Shown here one piece after another: positions 44,636-52,633 of a stretch of 64,000 bases of DNA. Position 1 is the first letter of the stretch. Each line of letters begins with the position of its first letter. A program made the position numbers and the translations under genes. The notes beneath the pieces were generated by a model that saw nothing but the letters and a program-made list of their open reading frames with translations, searched no databases and was not told the DNA's origin. The stretch comes from Streptacidiphilus rugosus AM-16 (GTDB lineage: Bacteria > Actinomycetota > Actinomycetes > Streptomycetales > Streptomycetaceae): assembly GCF_000744655.1 (NCBI RefSeq), contig NZ_JQMJ01000004.1, forward strand, positions 6,837,698-6,901,697, written 5' to 3'.

Positions 44636-46015
44636 TCACGCGGCCGCCTCCGCCAGCGCCCTGGCCTGGAACTCCTGGACCACGCGCTGATGGCGATAGG
44701 GCTCCAGCTTCCGCCGGAAATCCTCCAGGTATTCAGAGCCCCGCGCCGACCGCAGACAGGACATCAGTTCCATGGCCCGCGCACCCGTCTCGCACGCCTG
44801 GTCGACCTCGCGCAGCTGCAACTGCGCGGTGGCCAGCAGCACCAGATCCACCGCCCGCCGCCGCACCCGCGTCTCCGGGTGGCCGCGCAGCGCCTCCTGC
44901 GCCTGCCGGGCGCTCTGCCGTGGCTGGTCCAGGTCGCGGTGGCAGTGGGCCAGTTCGTCGGCGAGATAGGCGCCGTCGAAGTGGCAGATCCACTCCGGGT
45001 CCTCCTCCGGGCGGCTGTGCTCCAGCGACTGCATCGCACGGCCGGCCGCCGCGTCGCAACTGCGGCTGTCGCCCAGCAGGGCGTGGCCCCGCGCCTCCGC
45101 CGCATGGAACATGGCCATCGCCGTGGGCGTGGCCGCGCCGCGCGCGCCCTCCTGGGCGGCGCGGGCCAACTGCGCGATCTCGCGCGGGTTGCCGAGCGCG
45201 GCGGCCAGGTGGCTCATCGAGGAGGCCAGCACGTAACCGCCGTAGGCGCGGTCACCCGCCGCCTGCGAGAGCCGCAGGGCCTGGATGTAGTACCGCTGCG
45301 CCAGGCCGGGTTGGCCGGTGTCGATGGCCATGTACCCGGCCAGCTCGGTCAGCCGGGCGACCGCGGTGAACAACTGCCGCCCGGTCTCCTCCCGGTAGGA
45401 ACCCGACAGCAGGCCGGAGACCACGGAGTTGAGGTAGTGCACGACGACCGGCCGGACGTGCCCGCTGCCGAAGCGGTGGTCCAGGTCGACCAGCATCTGC
45501 GTCGTCGCCCTGACGGCCTCCACGTCCGCCGGGCCGACGCGCGGTCCGCCGTTGCGCGCCACCGAGGGGTCGGGGCCCGTGATCAGCCAGTCCCGGCTCG
45601 GTTCCACCAGCGCGGAGGCGGCCACCTGCGCACCTGTCAGGAAGTCGCGTCGGCCGACGTCGCTGCGCCACAACTCGCAGACCTGCTCGACGGCCCCGGC
45701 CAGGGTCGCCGAGAACTGCAGGCCGATGCCCGAGGAGAGGTTCTTGCCGTCGGCCATGCCGATCTCGTCGACCGTCACCTGCCGGCCGAGCTTGCGTCCG
45801 ATCGCCTCCGCGATCACGGAGGGGGCCTGCCCGCGCGGCTGCTGGCCGCGCAGCCAGCGCGCGACGGACGTCTTGTCGTACCGCAGGTCGAGCGAATGCT
45901 CGGCCCCGCAGAGGTTGACCCGGCGGGCCAGGCCCGCGTTGGAGCAGCCGGCCTCCTGGATCAGGGCCTGGAGCCGTTCGTTGGGCTGTCGTGCGACGAG
46001 CGGTCTGGCGGCCAT
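44636..46015 (-). CDS. NsdA-like XRE/TPR transcriptional regulator
   Basis: 459 residues. The N-terminal helix-turn-helix (about 8-75: PNERLQALIQEAGCSNAGLARRVN, YDKTSVARWLRGQQPRGQAP) precedes TPR-like helical repeats to the end (for example YYIQALRLSQAAGDRAYGGYVLASSMSHLAAALGN). The whole resembles NsdA/NsdB of S. coelicolor, negative regulators of sporulation and antibiotic production. Start ATG 46015 with GGGGAGG upstream; GTG 46024 is too close to that ribosome site. It is divergent from the primase-polymerase gene across two large palindromes. Confidence 0.85.
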   Translation of the reverse strand: MAARPLVARQPNERLQALIQEAGCSNAGLARRVNLCGAEHSLDLRYDKTSVARWLRGQQPRGQAPSVIAEAIGRKLGRQVTVDEIGMADGKNLSSGIGLQFSATLAGAVEQVCELWRSDVGRRDFLTGAQVAASALVEPSRDWLITGPDPSVARNGGPRVGPADVEAVRATTQMLVDLDHRFGSGHVRPVVVHYLNSVVSGLLSGSYREETGRQLFTAVARLTELAGYMAIDTGQPGLAQRYYIQALRLSQAAGDRAYGGYVLASSMSHLAAALGNPREIAQLARAAQEGARGAATPTAMAMFHAAEARGHALLGDSRSCDAAAGRAMQSLEHSRPEEDPEWICHFDGAYLADELAHCHRDLDQPRQSARQAQEALRGHPETRVRRRAVDLVLLATAQLQLREVDQACETGARAMELMSCLRSARGSEYLEDFRRKLEPYRHQRVVQEFQARALAEAAA

Positions 46016-46169
46016 GGACGTCACTGCCTCCCCTTTGAGGTCGGAGGTCGCAGGACAGGAGCATGCCCCTGATGCGTTCCGGTGATGCGTCACGAGGTGT
46101 CAATCGCGGGCAATGGCTTGGAATATCAGGACATTCGGTGCGAGACCTCCAGCGTATCGAAGCCACAAG

Positions 46170-46225
46170 GGGTACACATACCCGTTGCCGGGGGTGCAGC
46201 ACATGTGCGCCCCCCGGTGTGCAAC
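46170..46225. promoter_or_regulatory. two adjacent palindromes in a divergent promoter
   Basis: GGGTA-CACA-TACCC (46170-46183) is followed at once by a 42-nt interrupted hairpin (46184-46225) with ends GTTGC/GCAAC and CGGGGG/CCCCCCG. They lie in the 285-nt gap between the NsdA-like and primase-polymerase genes and may be an operator for the NsdA-like protein or a structured leader. Confidence 0.45.
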
Positions 46226-46300
46226 CGCGCGCCCCGCGTGTCGCGTCCCGGATGGTCGAGTTTTGGAGATCGCCCGTAACCAGCTGCCCCGCTGTGAGTT

Positions 46301-47026
46301 GTGCAGCACGTGGAAGACACCCTGGGAGCCACTCGGCAGCACGATCTCGCGGACGAACTCGCGGCCACCGGCAGGAGTGCCGCGCGCGACCCCCTGTTGA
46401 CGGCGGCGGTCGCGTACGCGGAGGAGCGGCACTGGGAGGTCTCCCCCGGCGCCTGGCTGCTGGAGGACGACGGCCCGCCGCGCTGCTCCTGCGGCGACGC
46501 CGCCTGCCCGATGCCCGGTGCGCACCCGGCCACCCGCGACTGGACGCGACGCGCCAGCTCCGGCCCCGGCGTCGTCCGCCGCTGGTGGACGGAGAACCCG
46601 GCGGCCTCGATCCTGCTGCCGACGGGCCGCTCGTTCGACGCGATCGACGTGCCCGAGGTGGCCGGCTGCCTGGCGCTGGCCCGGATGGAGCGGATGGGCC
46701 TGCAGTTGGGCCCGGTCCTGGCGATGCCGGGCGGCCCGGGGCGTGGCCGCCGGCTGGTCTTCCTGGTCCTCCCCGGCGCACTGCCCAAGCTGCCGGACAT
46801 GCTCCGCCGCCTCGGCTGGGGCCCCGGCCGGCTGGACCTGGTCGGCCACGGCGAGGGCGGCTGGATCGTCGCCCCGCCGACCCGGATCGGCACGCTGGGC
46901 TACGCGCAGTGGGCCAGGGAGCCCACAGCGCTGAACCGGTGGCTGCCGGAGGCGGCCGAGGTGATCAACCCCATTGCTTACGCCTGCGGCCGAGAGGCGC
47001 CGCTGCCCGCACACGCGGGGCAGTAG
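46301..47026 (+). CDS. bifunctional DNA primase/polymerase N-terminal domain protein
   Basis: 241 residues. It has the pattern of the Prim-Pol-like domain (PF09250): AVAYAEERHWEVSPGAWLL, CSCGDAACPMPGAHPATRDW, WWTENPAASILLPTG, FDAIDVPE and the end GGWIVAPPTRIG. No helicase domain follows, so it is the short stand-alone form common in streptomycetes, where it lies beside an NsdA-like gene; a replication role is unproven. In the second catalytic motif the usual acidic pair appears as FDAIDVPE. Start GTG 46301 or GTG 46310; neither has a strong ribosome site. Confidence 0.8.
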   Translation: MQHVEDTLGATRQHDLADELAATGRSAARDPLLTAAVAYAEERHWEVSPGAWLLEDDGPPRCSCGDAACPMPGAHPATRDWTRRASSGPGVVRRWWTENPAASILLPTGRSFDAIDVPEVAGCLALARMERMGLQLGPVLAMPGGPGRGRRLVFLVLPGALPKLPDMLRRLGWGPGRLDLVGHGEGGWIVAPPTRIGTLGYAQWAREPTALNRWLPEAAEVINPIAYACGREAPLPAHAGQ

Positions 47027-47044
47027 CACAAGCCCGGCAATCCC

Positions 47045-47096
47045 CTGTGCCCCCGAGTCACGCGGTGTCCGCTCCCGCGTCGGACCGGGGGCACAG
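47045..47096 (+). terminator. nested hairpin after the primase-polymerase gene
   Basis: Outer stem CTGTGCCCCCG/CGGGGGCACAG, perfect over 11 bp, and inner stem ACGCGG/CCGCGT. Starts 19 nt after the stop codon; likely terminator or 3' structure. Confidence 0.6.
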
Positions 47097-47313
47097 TCAC
47101 GCTCCGCGGGGAATGGGGAATCTACCCACTCGGGAGAGTGGAAAAGCCCCACCTTCGAGTGAAGGGGCTCAAGGATTGTCCGGAGATGCCGAGGGGATCT
47201 ATCTCGTCGTAAGGGTCGCAGCCACAGCCTCACCGACACGGAAGGAGAGACCGCGTCGACAGGGGGCGCCCGGAGGGGAAGCCGGGCCCGGTGGGGGAAT
47301 CGGGGAGGGATCA

Positions 47314-47354
47314 GCGGGGCCTCGGCGCTCGGGGAAAGTCAGCCGAGGCCCCGC
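47314..47354. terminator. strong hairpin terminator
   Basis: GCGGGGCCTCGGC and GCCGAGGCCCCGC, perfect 13-bp stem with a 15-nt loop, between convergent transcription units. Confidence 0.7.
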
Positions 47355-47379
47355 ACCTTCGCTTGCCGCAGACATCCCG

Positions 47380-47520
47380 TTGCACCATCGGGGGCGCGGG
47401 GAACTGCGCGAGCAACCACCCTGTGCGGATGGCCCCGCGCGTTGAGGACCATCCGCATGCCGGTGGCTTGGCGCGCACGCAGTTGATCAAGCAGAGCCTC
47501 GCGCCCCTGAGGTAGTGCAA
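47380..47520. repeat. intergenic hairpin repeat, copy 6
   Basis: TTGCAC...GGGGCGCGGGGAACTGCGCGAGC at the left, GCGCACGCAGTTGATCAAGC...CCTCGCGCCCCTGAGGTAGTGCAA at the right, with the inner arms TGCGGATGG/CCATCCGCA. Same modules and order as copy 1. It ends 21 nt before the dmdR1 stop. Confidence 0.72.
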
Positions 47521-47540
47521 TCGAGCCTCTGCGTAAAGGG

Positions 47541-48227
47541 CTACGCGCGGGCGACGAAGACGTGGGCGGCGATGTCCTTGCCGAGTTCCGCGGCTTCGCC
47601 GCCGCTGCCGACGAGGACGCCGCCGGTGGACTCGGTGACGTTGACGACCGCGCCCGGCTGCACGCCGGCCCTGCGGAGGGTGTACATCAACTGGGCGTCC
47701 GTCTGGATCGGCTCGCCGATCCTGCGGATGATCACGGCGCGGCTCTCCGCGCCCGGCGAGAGCTCGTCGAGGGCGATCAGCGCCTCCGCCTCGTCCGCCG
47801 GGGTCTCACCCAGCTCCTCCAGCCCGGGGATCGGGTTGCCGTAGGGCGACTCCGTCGGGTGCCGCAGCAGTTCGAGGACGCGGCGCTCCACAGCCTCGCT
47901 CATCACGTGCTCCCACCGGCACGCCTCCGCGTGCACCTGCTCCCATTCCAGGCCGATCACGTCGACCAGCAGGCACTCGGCGATCCTGTGCTTCCGCATC
48001 ACCCGCGTCGCCAGCCGGCGGCCCTCCGCGGTCAGCTCCAGGTGGCGGTCGTCGGCGACCGTCAGCAGGCCGTCCCTTTCCATCCGGGCGACGGTCTGGC
48101 TGACCGTGGGCCCGCTCTGCTCCAGGCGCTCCGCGATCCGCGCGCGCATGGGGACGACGCCCTCTTCCTCCAGCTCGAAGATCGTCCGCAAGTACATCTC
48201 GGTGGTGTCGATCAGGTGGCCTGACAT
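47541..48227 (-). CDS. dmdR1: DtxR/IdeR family iron-dependent regulator
   Basis: 228 residues. Winged helix-turn-helix at 1-70 (TEMYLRTIFELEEEGV, RIAERLEQSGPTVSQTVARMERDGLL), dimerisation and metal-binding domain with EACRWEHVMSEAVERRV (ancillary and primary metal ligands), and a C-terminal SH3-like domain. With ferrous iron it represses siderophore and iron-uptake genes. The neighbouring SIS gene supports equivalence to S. coelicolor dmdR1 (SCO4394, from memory). On the opposite strand a frame of about 220 codons (47562-48224) covers almost the whole gene, as described for the antisense adm gene of S. coelicolor. Confidence 0.92.
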   Translation of the reverse strand: MSGHLIDTTEMYLRTIFELEEEGVVPMRARIAERLEQSGPTVSQTVARMERDGLLTVADDRHLELTAEGRRLATRVMRKHRIAECLLVDVIGLEWEQVHAEACRWEHVMSEAVERRVLELLRHPTESPYGNPIPGLEELGETPADEAEALIALDELSPGAESRAVIIRRIGEPIQTDAQLMYTLRRAGVQPGAVVNVTESTGGVLVGSGGEAAELGKDIAAHVFVARA

Positions 48228-48441
48228 CGGACAGCGGGCTCCGTTCCTCAAAAGTGCTCCGGTCGCGCTCCCGGGTGCTCCTCAATTCTTGCGCATGCCG
48301 CCGACAATCGGCTGCGCCTCTCACGCGGGGCACCGATGCTTCGTGCCCGCGCGGTGTTGACAGCACCCCCACGCACCCATCACCGTGCCAGTCACCACAC
48401 GCAGCGCATCGATCCACCTACGCAGGGGAGCCAGAGACCCG

Positions 48442-49191
48442 ATGAGCGATCTCGCCGGTCAGTACCTCGACGCCGCCATCGCCCACCTCCAGCGGATCAA
48501 GGAAGAGGAGTCCGCCGGCGTCGAAGCCGCCGCCGACGCGCTCGCCAGGACGATCAGGGAGGGCGGGCGGATCTTCACCTTCGGCGCCGGGCACTCCTCC
48601 CTGCCCGCACAGGACGTCGTCTACCGGGCCGGAGGCCTGGTGCTGATGAACCTGCTCGCCGTTCCCGGCGTGATCGGCGTGGACGTCGTGCCGGCGCATC
48701 TGGGCAGCGCGCTGGAGCGCGTGCCCGGGCTGGCCACCGCCACCCTGGACGCCGGGCCCGCCAGGGCCGGCGACCTGCTCTTCGTGATCTCGCTCTCCGG
48801 CCGCCAGGTCATGCCGGTGGAGCTGGCCCGGCACGCGCGCGAGCGCGGGCTGACCGTGGTCGGCGTCACCTCCCTGGCCTATCCGTCGGCGGTCACCTCG
48901 CAGCACCCCAGCGGGCTGTACCTCAAGGACGTCTGCGACATCGTGCTGGACAGCAAGATCGCGGTGGGCGACGGCGAGCTGACCGCCACCGGCGCGGAGA
49001 CCACCTTCGGACCGGTGTCGACGCTCACCACCGTCGCGCTGATGCAGTCCGTCGTCGCCGTCGCCGTCGGCAAGCTCGCCGAGGCCGGGATCACCCCGCC
49101 GCTGTTCCGTTCCGGCAACGTCGACGGCGGCACCGACTGGAACGCCAAGCTGATGGCCGAGCACAAGGACCGCATCTTCTACGCGTTCTAG
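48442..49191 (+). CDS. SIS domain sugar isomerase-like protein (SCO4393 type)
   Basis: 249 residues, one SIS domain: FTFGAGHSSLPAQDVVYRAGGL (phosphosugar site), LFVISLSGRQVMPVELARHARERGLTVVGVTS. Proteins of this group (YrrI/NanS-like SIS) bind or isomerise amino-sugar phosphates; substrate unknown. It is divergent from dmdR1 with a 214-nt promoter gap, as in S. coelicolor. GGGGAGCC lies ahead of ATG 48442. Its 3' end is 7 nt from the convergent PAS-protein gene. Confidence 0.88.
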   Translation: MSDLAGQYLDAAIAHLQRIKEEESAGVEAAADALARTIREGGRIFTFGAGHSSLPAQDVVYRAGGLVLMNLLAVPGVIGVDVVPAHLGSALERVPGLATATLDAGPARAGDLLFVISLSGRQVMPVELARHARERGLTVVGVTSLAYPSAVTSQHPSGLYLKDVCDIVLDSKIAVGDGELTATGAETTFGPVSTLTTVALMQSVVAVAVGKLAEAGITPPLFRSGNVDGGTDWNAKLMAEHKDRIFYAF

Positions 49192-49198
49192 TCGCGCC

Positions 49199-50512
49199 TC
49201 AGCGCGACGCCGCGTCCAGGTCCACGGCGGCGGCGACCCGCGCGGCGACGTCCTCGGCGAAGTCGGTGTCGGCGCGGTCGAAGCGCTGCCGCCCCGCTCC
49301 GCGCAGGAAGGTCAGCACGCCGTGGCTCCGGCCGCGGCTGCGCAGCGGCGTGGAGAGACCGTGCAGCGTGCCGGCCGGCCAGTGCCGCAGCGCCGCCCAG
49401 CCGGGGGCGGCGGGCACGGCGCCGACGCCGCCCGGCGGCGTCCCCGCGTCCGAGACGCAGACCGAGCCCCCGCGCTCCAGGGCGCGCAGGGCGGGGTGGA
49501 CCTCGCCGTAGCGGGTCGGCAGGCCGAGCGGGGTGAGGCCGCCGCCAGGCCGGAAGGCCCCGGTGGGCGCGGCGGCCACGCGGATCAGCGCGTCCTCGCG
49601 GAGCACGTCGAGCAGGGCGTGGTCCGCGAAACCCGCCAGCACGAAGTCCAGATAGCCGACGGCCGCCTCCAGGCCGTCCTGGCACTCCGCCGCGGCGAGC
49701 CCGGCCCGCCGCAGCTGGTTGGCCCGGAAGCGGAGCACGGCGTTCTCCTGGTCCGCGCGCTCCTGCAGGGTGACGTCCTCGAAGAGCCAGACCACGCCGA
49801 GCGGCACGGGCTCCTCTCCCAGCGGTGAGCCGAGCCTGACGAACTCGCTGCGCACGCACCGCCGCCGGACCGGATCGGCGCGCAGGGCGATCCACAGCTT
49901 GACGCCGCCGAGCGGCTTGCCGGTGGAGAGGGTGTGCTGCAGCGCGGACTCCAGCTCCTGCACGCCCTCGCCGAGGACCTCCCCCAGCGGGTGGCCGAGC
50001 AGGGCGGCCCGCGCCCGGTCGAGCCAGCGGGCGGCGGTGTCGCTGACCGTGGCCGGCCGCAGGTCGGCGTCGACGAGGACGATGCCGGTCGGGGCGTCGT
50101 CCAGCAGCGACTGGGCCAGGCCCAGCGAACGCTCCAACTCGATCTGCGCCCCCGCCTCGGAGAAGGCGAAGTAGTGCCCGAGGGTGTCGCCGCACTCCGA
50201 ACGGACGGAGCTGACCTGCGCGCGGACCAGCACCCTGCGCCCGTCGCTGGTCAGCAGCGGGAACTCCTCCAGGGTGCGGACGCCCTCGGGGGCGCCCTGC
50301 AACTGCGCGCGGACCGCCTCGGCGTCGGCCTGGCGCACCGCCCAGCCCTCCAGGCCGCGTCTGCCGACGGCCTCGTCCGCGCTCCAGCCGAGCAGCCGGC
50401 CCGCCTCGCGGTTCCAGTGCGTGACCACGCCGTCCGCGTCGAGCGCGGCGAGGCCCACCTCCATGCTCTCCAGCAGAGCCGTGAGCAGTCTGTCGTCGTT
50501 CTCGACGGGCAT
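49199..50512 (-). CDS. PAS-PAS-GAF sensory protein without output domain
   Basis: 437 residues from ATG 50512, which has GGGGGAGG ten bases upstream; ATG 50545 would add 11 residues. PAS domain 1 at about 8-110 (LESMEVGLAALDADGVVTHWNREAGRLLGW), PAS domain 2 at about 130-240 (DDAPTGIVLVDADLRPATVSDTAARWL), then a GAF-like region to the end (STPLRSRGRSHGVLTFLR). There is no kinase, GGDEF or PP2C domain, so it may be an adaptor or ligand sensor. Confidence 0.82.
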   Translation of the reverse strand: MPVENDDRLLTALLESMEVGLAALDADGVVTHWNREAGRLLGWSADEAVGRRGLEGWAVRQADAEAVRAQLQGAPEGVRTLEEFPLLTSDGRRVLVRAQVSSVRSECGDTLGHYFAFSEAGAQIELERSLGLAQSLLDDAPTGIVLVDADLRPATVSDTAARWLDRARAALLGHPLGEVLGEGVQELESALQHTLSTGKPLGGVKLWIALRADPVRRRCVRSEFVRLGSPLGEEPVPLGVVWLFEDVTLQERADQENAVLRFRANQLRRAGLAAAECQDGLEAAVGYLDFVLAGFADHALLDVLREDALIRVAAAPTGAFRPGGGLTPLGLPTRYGEVHPALRALERGGSVCVSDAGTPPGGVGAVPAAPGWAALRHWPAGTLHGLSTPLRSRGRSHGVLTFLRGAGRQRFDRADTDFAEDVAARVAAAVDLDAASR

Positions 50513-50697
50513 GCCGGGCGCACCTCCCCCTGCGGACTCGTCCATTCAACTCGCCCGGTTCGTTCCGTACACCCCGTTCCGGAATTTTCGGACCGGAGGC
50601 GGGACGCCGGATTCAGCGAATACGTGTGCTGTGCAAGGACGGTGGGCAGGGTGACACTGATTCAGGGCGAACGGGCGAGGGCGAGGGGGAGTCGACC

Positions 50698-51615
50698 ATG
50701 GTCCAGATCTCTGCTCGGGAGTTCCAGGAGAGAGACCTGATCCCGGATCCCTACCGGCAGGTGGACCGGATCTCCGTGACGGAGCAACGCAGGGCCACCC
50801 GCTGGTACGGCGGTCAGATACTCGCGCTGTTCCTCGCCTCACTGCTGGGCATATGGGACTGGCACGCGGGCGGGCTGGACATCTCCCCCGGACTCTCGAT
50901 CGCGGCGTTCGTCGCGGCGTTCTACTACTGGAGCCGGCTGCGCGCGAAGAAACCGCAGACGGCCTGGTTCGAGAGCCGGGCCGCCGCCGAGGCGATCAAG
51001 GGCCTGGTCTGGCGGTACGCGATCCGCTCGCGCCCCTTCGAGGGCGACGCCGTCTCGGACGAGGCCGACGAGCAGTTCCTCGACCAGATCAGCGAGGTCT
51101 TCGAGATCTACCGCGGGCTCGGCGTCATCGACAAGGACTCCGAACCGGCGATCACCCCGGAGATGGTCCGGCTGCGCCGGGAGGGACTGGCCGTCCGGCG
51201 CGAGGTGTACCTGCGCGAGCGGGTGCGCGCCCAGCGGGTCTGGTACCTGTCGAAGGCGGACGCCTTCGACAACAAGAGCACCGGCTGGTCGCTGGCCACC
51301 CTGATCGCCATCTGCTTCGGCGGCGCGCTCGCGCTGCTGCAGATGTCCGGCGCGACCCACGTCCACGCGCTCGGCACGCTGGCGACCTCGGGCGCCGCTA
51401 TCACCGCGTGGACGCAGCTGAAGCAGTTCCGGCCGCTGGCCGCCGCCTACCGGGTGGCCGCCAAGGAGTTGGAGCAGATCGAGAACCGCCTGACCAGGCT
51501 CAATCCGGCCGAACCCGGCGCGGAGGAGCTCTGGTCGCGACTGGCCCGCGAGGCCGAGTCGACGCTGGCCAAGGAACAGGCGGTGTGGCGGGCCAGGAGC
51601 GACCGCAGGATCTGA
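50698..51615 (+). CDS. SLATT/DUF4231-like membrane protein
   Basis: 305 residues. Two pairs of hydrophobic helices, at about 43-58/64-80 and 200-217/225-245, each followed by amphipathic helices; the second half has the DUF4231/SLATT layout (WYLSKADAFDNKSTGWSLATLIAICFGGALALLQMSG...AAITAWTQLKQFRPLAAAYRVAAKELEQIENRL). SLATT proteins are predicted pore-forming or membrane-associated effectors in nucleotide-signal conflict systems. It lies beside the FxSxx-COOH locus but on the opposite strand. GGGGGAG is well placed before ATG 50698. Confidence 0.78.
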   Translation: MVQISAREFQERDLIPDPYRQVDRISVTEQRRATRWYGGQILALFLASLLGIWDWHAGGLDISPGLSIAAFVAAFYYWSRLRAKKPQTAWFESRAAAEAIKGLVWRYAIRSRPFEGDAVSDEADEQFLDQISEVFEIYRGLGVIDKDSEPAITPEMVRLRREGLAVRREVYLRERVRAQRVWYLSKADAFDNKSTGWSLATLIAICFGGALALLQMSGATHVHALGTLATSGAAITAWTQLKQFRPLAAAYRVAAKELEQIENRLTRLNPAEPGAEELWSRLAREAESTLAKEQAVWRARSDRRI

Positions 51616-51639
51616 ACGTTCCGACGACACGAGGACGAC

Positions 51640-52530
51640 GTGCAGAGGAGCAACGTGACGGACTTCGAGGTCAAGACGCCGGACGGCGGCACGCTGATGG
51701 CCGCGACGTGGGGCGACCAACGCGGAGACCCGGTGTTCCTGATCCACGGCACGCCAGGCAGCAGGCTCGGCCAGTTGCCTGAGGAGCGGAAGCTGACCCG
51801 CCTCGGGGTTCGCGTCATCACCTACGACCGGCCCGGCTACGGTCAGTCCGACCGGATGCCGGGCCGCCGCGTCCGTGACGCCGCGTCCGACGTCCGGGCG
51901 ATCGCCGACGTGTTGGAGCTGCCGACCTTCGGCGTGGTCGGCCGTTCCGGGGGCGGCCCGCACGCCCTCGCCTGCGCGGCGCTGCTGCCCGAGCGGGTGT
52001 CCCGGGCGGCCGCGCTGGTGAGCCTGGCGCCGAGGGACGCGGAGGGCCTCGCCTGGTACCAGGGCATGACGGAGTCGAACATCTCCGCCTACACGGCGGG
52101 CGAGCAGGGCCTGCGGCGGCTGGGGCCGCTGCTCGCGGCGCGGGTCCACGACATCCGCGAGCAGCCGAGAATGCTGATCGAGGCGATGCGGGCCGAGCTG
52201 CCGCCCGCCGACCGGAATGTGATCGCCGACGCCGGGGTCCGCTCGACGCTGGCCCGCAACTTCGCGGAAGCGCTGAGCAACGGAGCCGGCGGCTGGATCG
52301 ACGACCTGCTCGCCTTTCTCCAGCCGTGGGGGTTCGACCCCGCCGACATCACCGTCCCGGTCGACCTCTGGCACGGCGAGGACGACGTCTACTCCCCGGT
52401 GGAGCACACCCTCTGGCTCGCCGGGCGCATCCCCGGCGCGCACCTGACGCTGGAGGCGAAAGCCGCGCACTTCGACGCGTGGCGCATCCTGCCCGACATC
52501 CTCTCCCGCGTCGCCCTCAAGCCCGCGTAA
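51640..52530 (+). CDS. alpha/beta fold hydrolase
   Basis: 296 residues. HGTPGSRLGQLPEE (oxyanion HG), nucleophile elbow VGRSGGGPHALA (Ser), acid residue in LWHGEDDVYSPVEH and catalytic His in AKAAHFDAW. A soluble alpha/beta hydrolase of the proline-iminopeptidase/haloalkane-like class; no specific substrate can be named. Starts at GTG 51640 (GAGG five bases upstream) or GTG 51655; 24 nt after the SLATT gene, so probably one operon. Its 3' end meets the fxs locus across a perfect terminator. Confidence 0.87.
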   Translation: MQRSNVTDFEVKTPDGGTLMAATWGDQRGDPVFLIHGTPGSRLGQLPEERKLTRLGVRVITYDRPGYGQSDRMPGRRVRDAASDVRAIADVLELPTFGVVGRSGGGPHALACAALLPERVSRAAALVSLAPRDAEGLAWYQGMTESNISAYTAGEQGLRRLGPLLAARVHDIREQPRMLIEAMRAELPPADRNVIADAGVRSTLARNFAEALSNGAGGWIDDLLAFLQPWGFDPADITVPVDLWHGEDDVYSPVEHTLWLAGRIPGAHLTLEAKAAHFDAWRILPDILSRVALKPA

Positions 52531-52571
52531 CCGGCTCCGCCACCTCACGGCGAAGGGTCAGTTGCAACACC

Positions 52572-52618
52572 CAGGGGCGCGGGGAACGGCGCTTGTCGCG
52601 CCGTTCCCCGCGCCCCTG
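52572..52618. terminator. perfect bidirectional terminator (intergenic repeat family, copy 7)
   Basis: CAGGGGCGCGGGGAACGGCGC, loop TTGTC, GCGCCGTTCCCCGCGCCCCTG: a 21-bp perfect stem between the convergent hydrolase and the TPR-ATPase gene. Its stem shares the GGGGCGCGGGGAAC module of the repeat family but has lost the long loop. Confidence 0.88.
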
Positions 52619-52633
52619 CTTCCGCTCCGCGGA

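Larger units (their letters stand above)
47027..47540. other. 514-nt gene-free region with several RNA hairpins
   Basis: Downstream of the primase-polymerase gene: a 52-nt nested hairpin (47045-47096), an AGCCCC...GAAGGGGCT hairpin (about 47137-47162), a strong terminator-like hairpin (47314-47354) and a copy of the intergenic repeat (47380-47520). No open frame with coding bias was found. Confidence 0.55.

Noticed and set aside
47541..48441. Iron box upstream of dmdR1 or the SIS gene
   Set aside because: No 19-bp TTAGGTTAGGCTCACCTAA-like sequence was found in the divergent gap.
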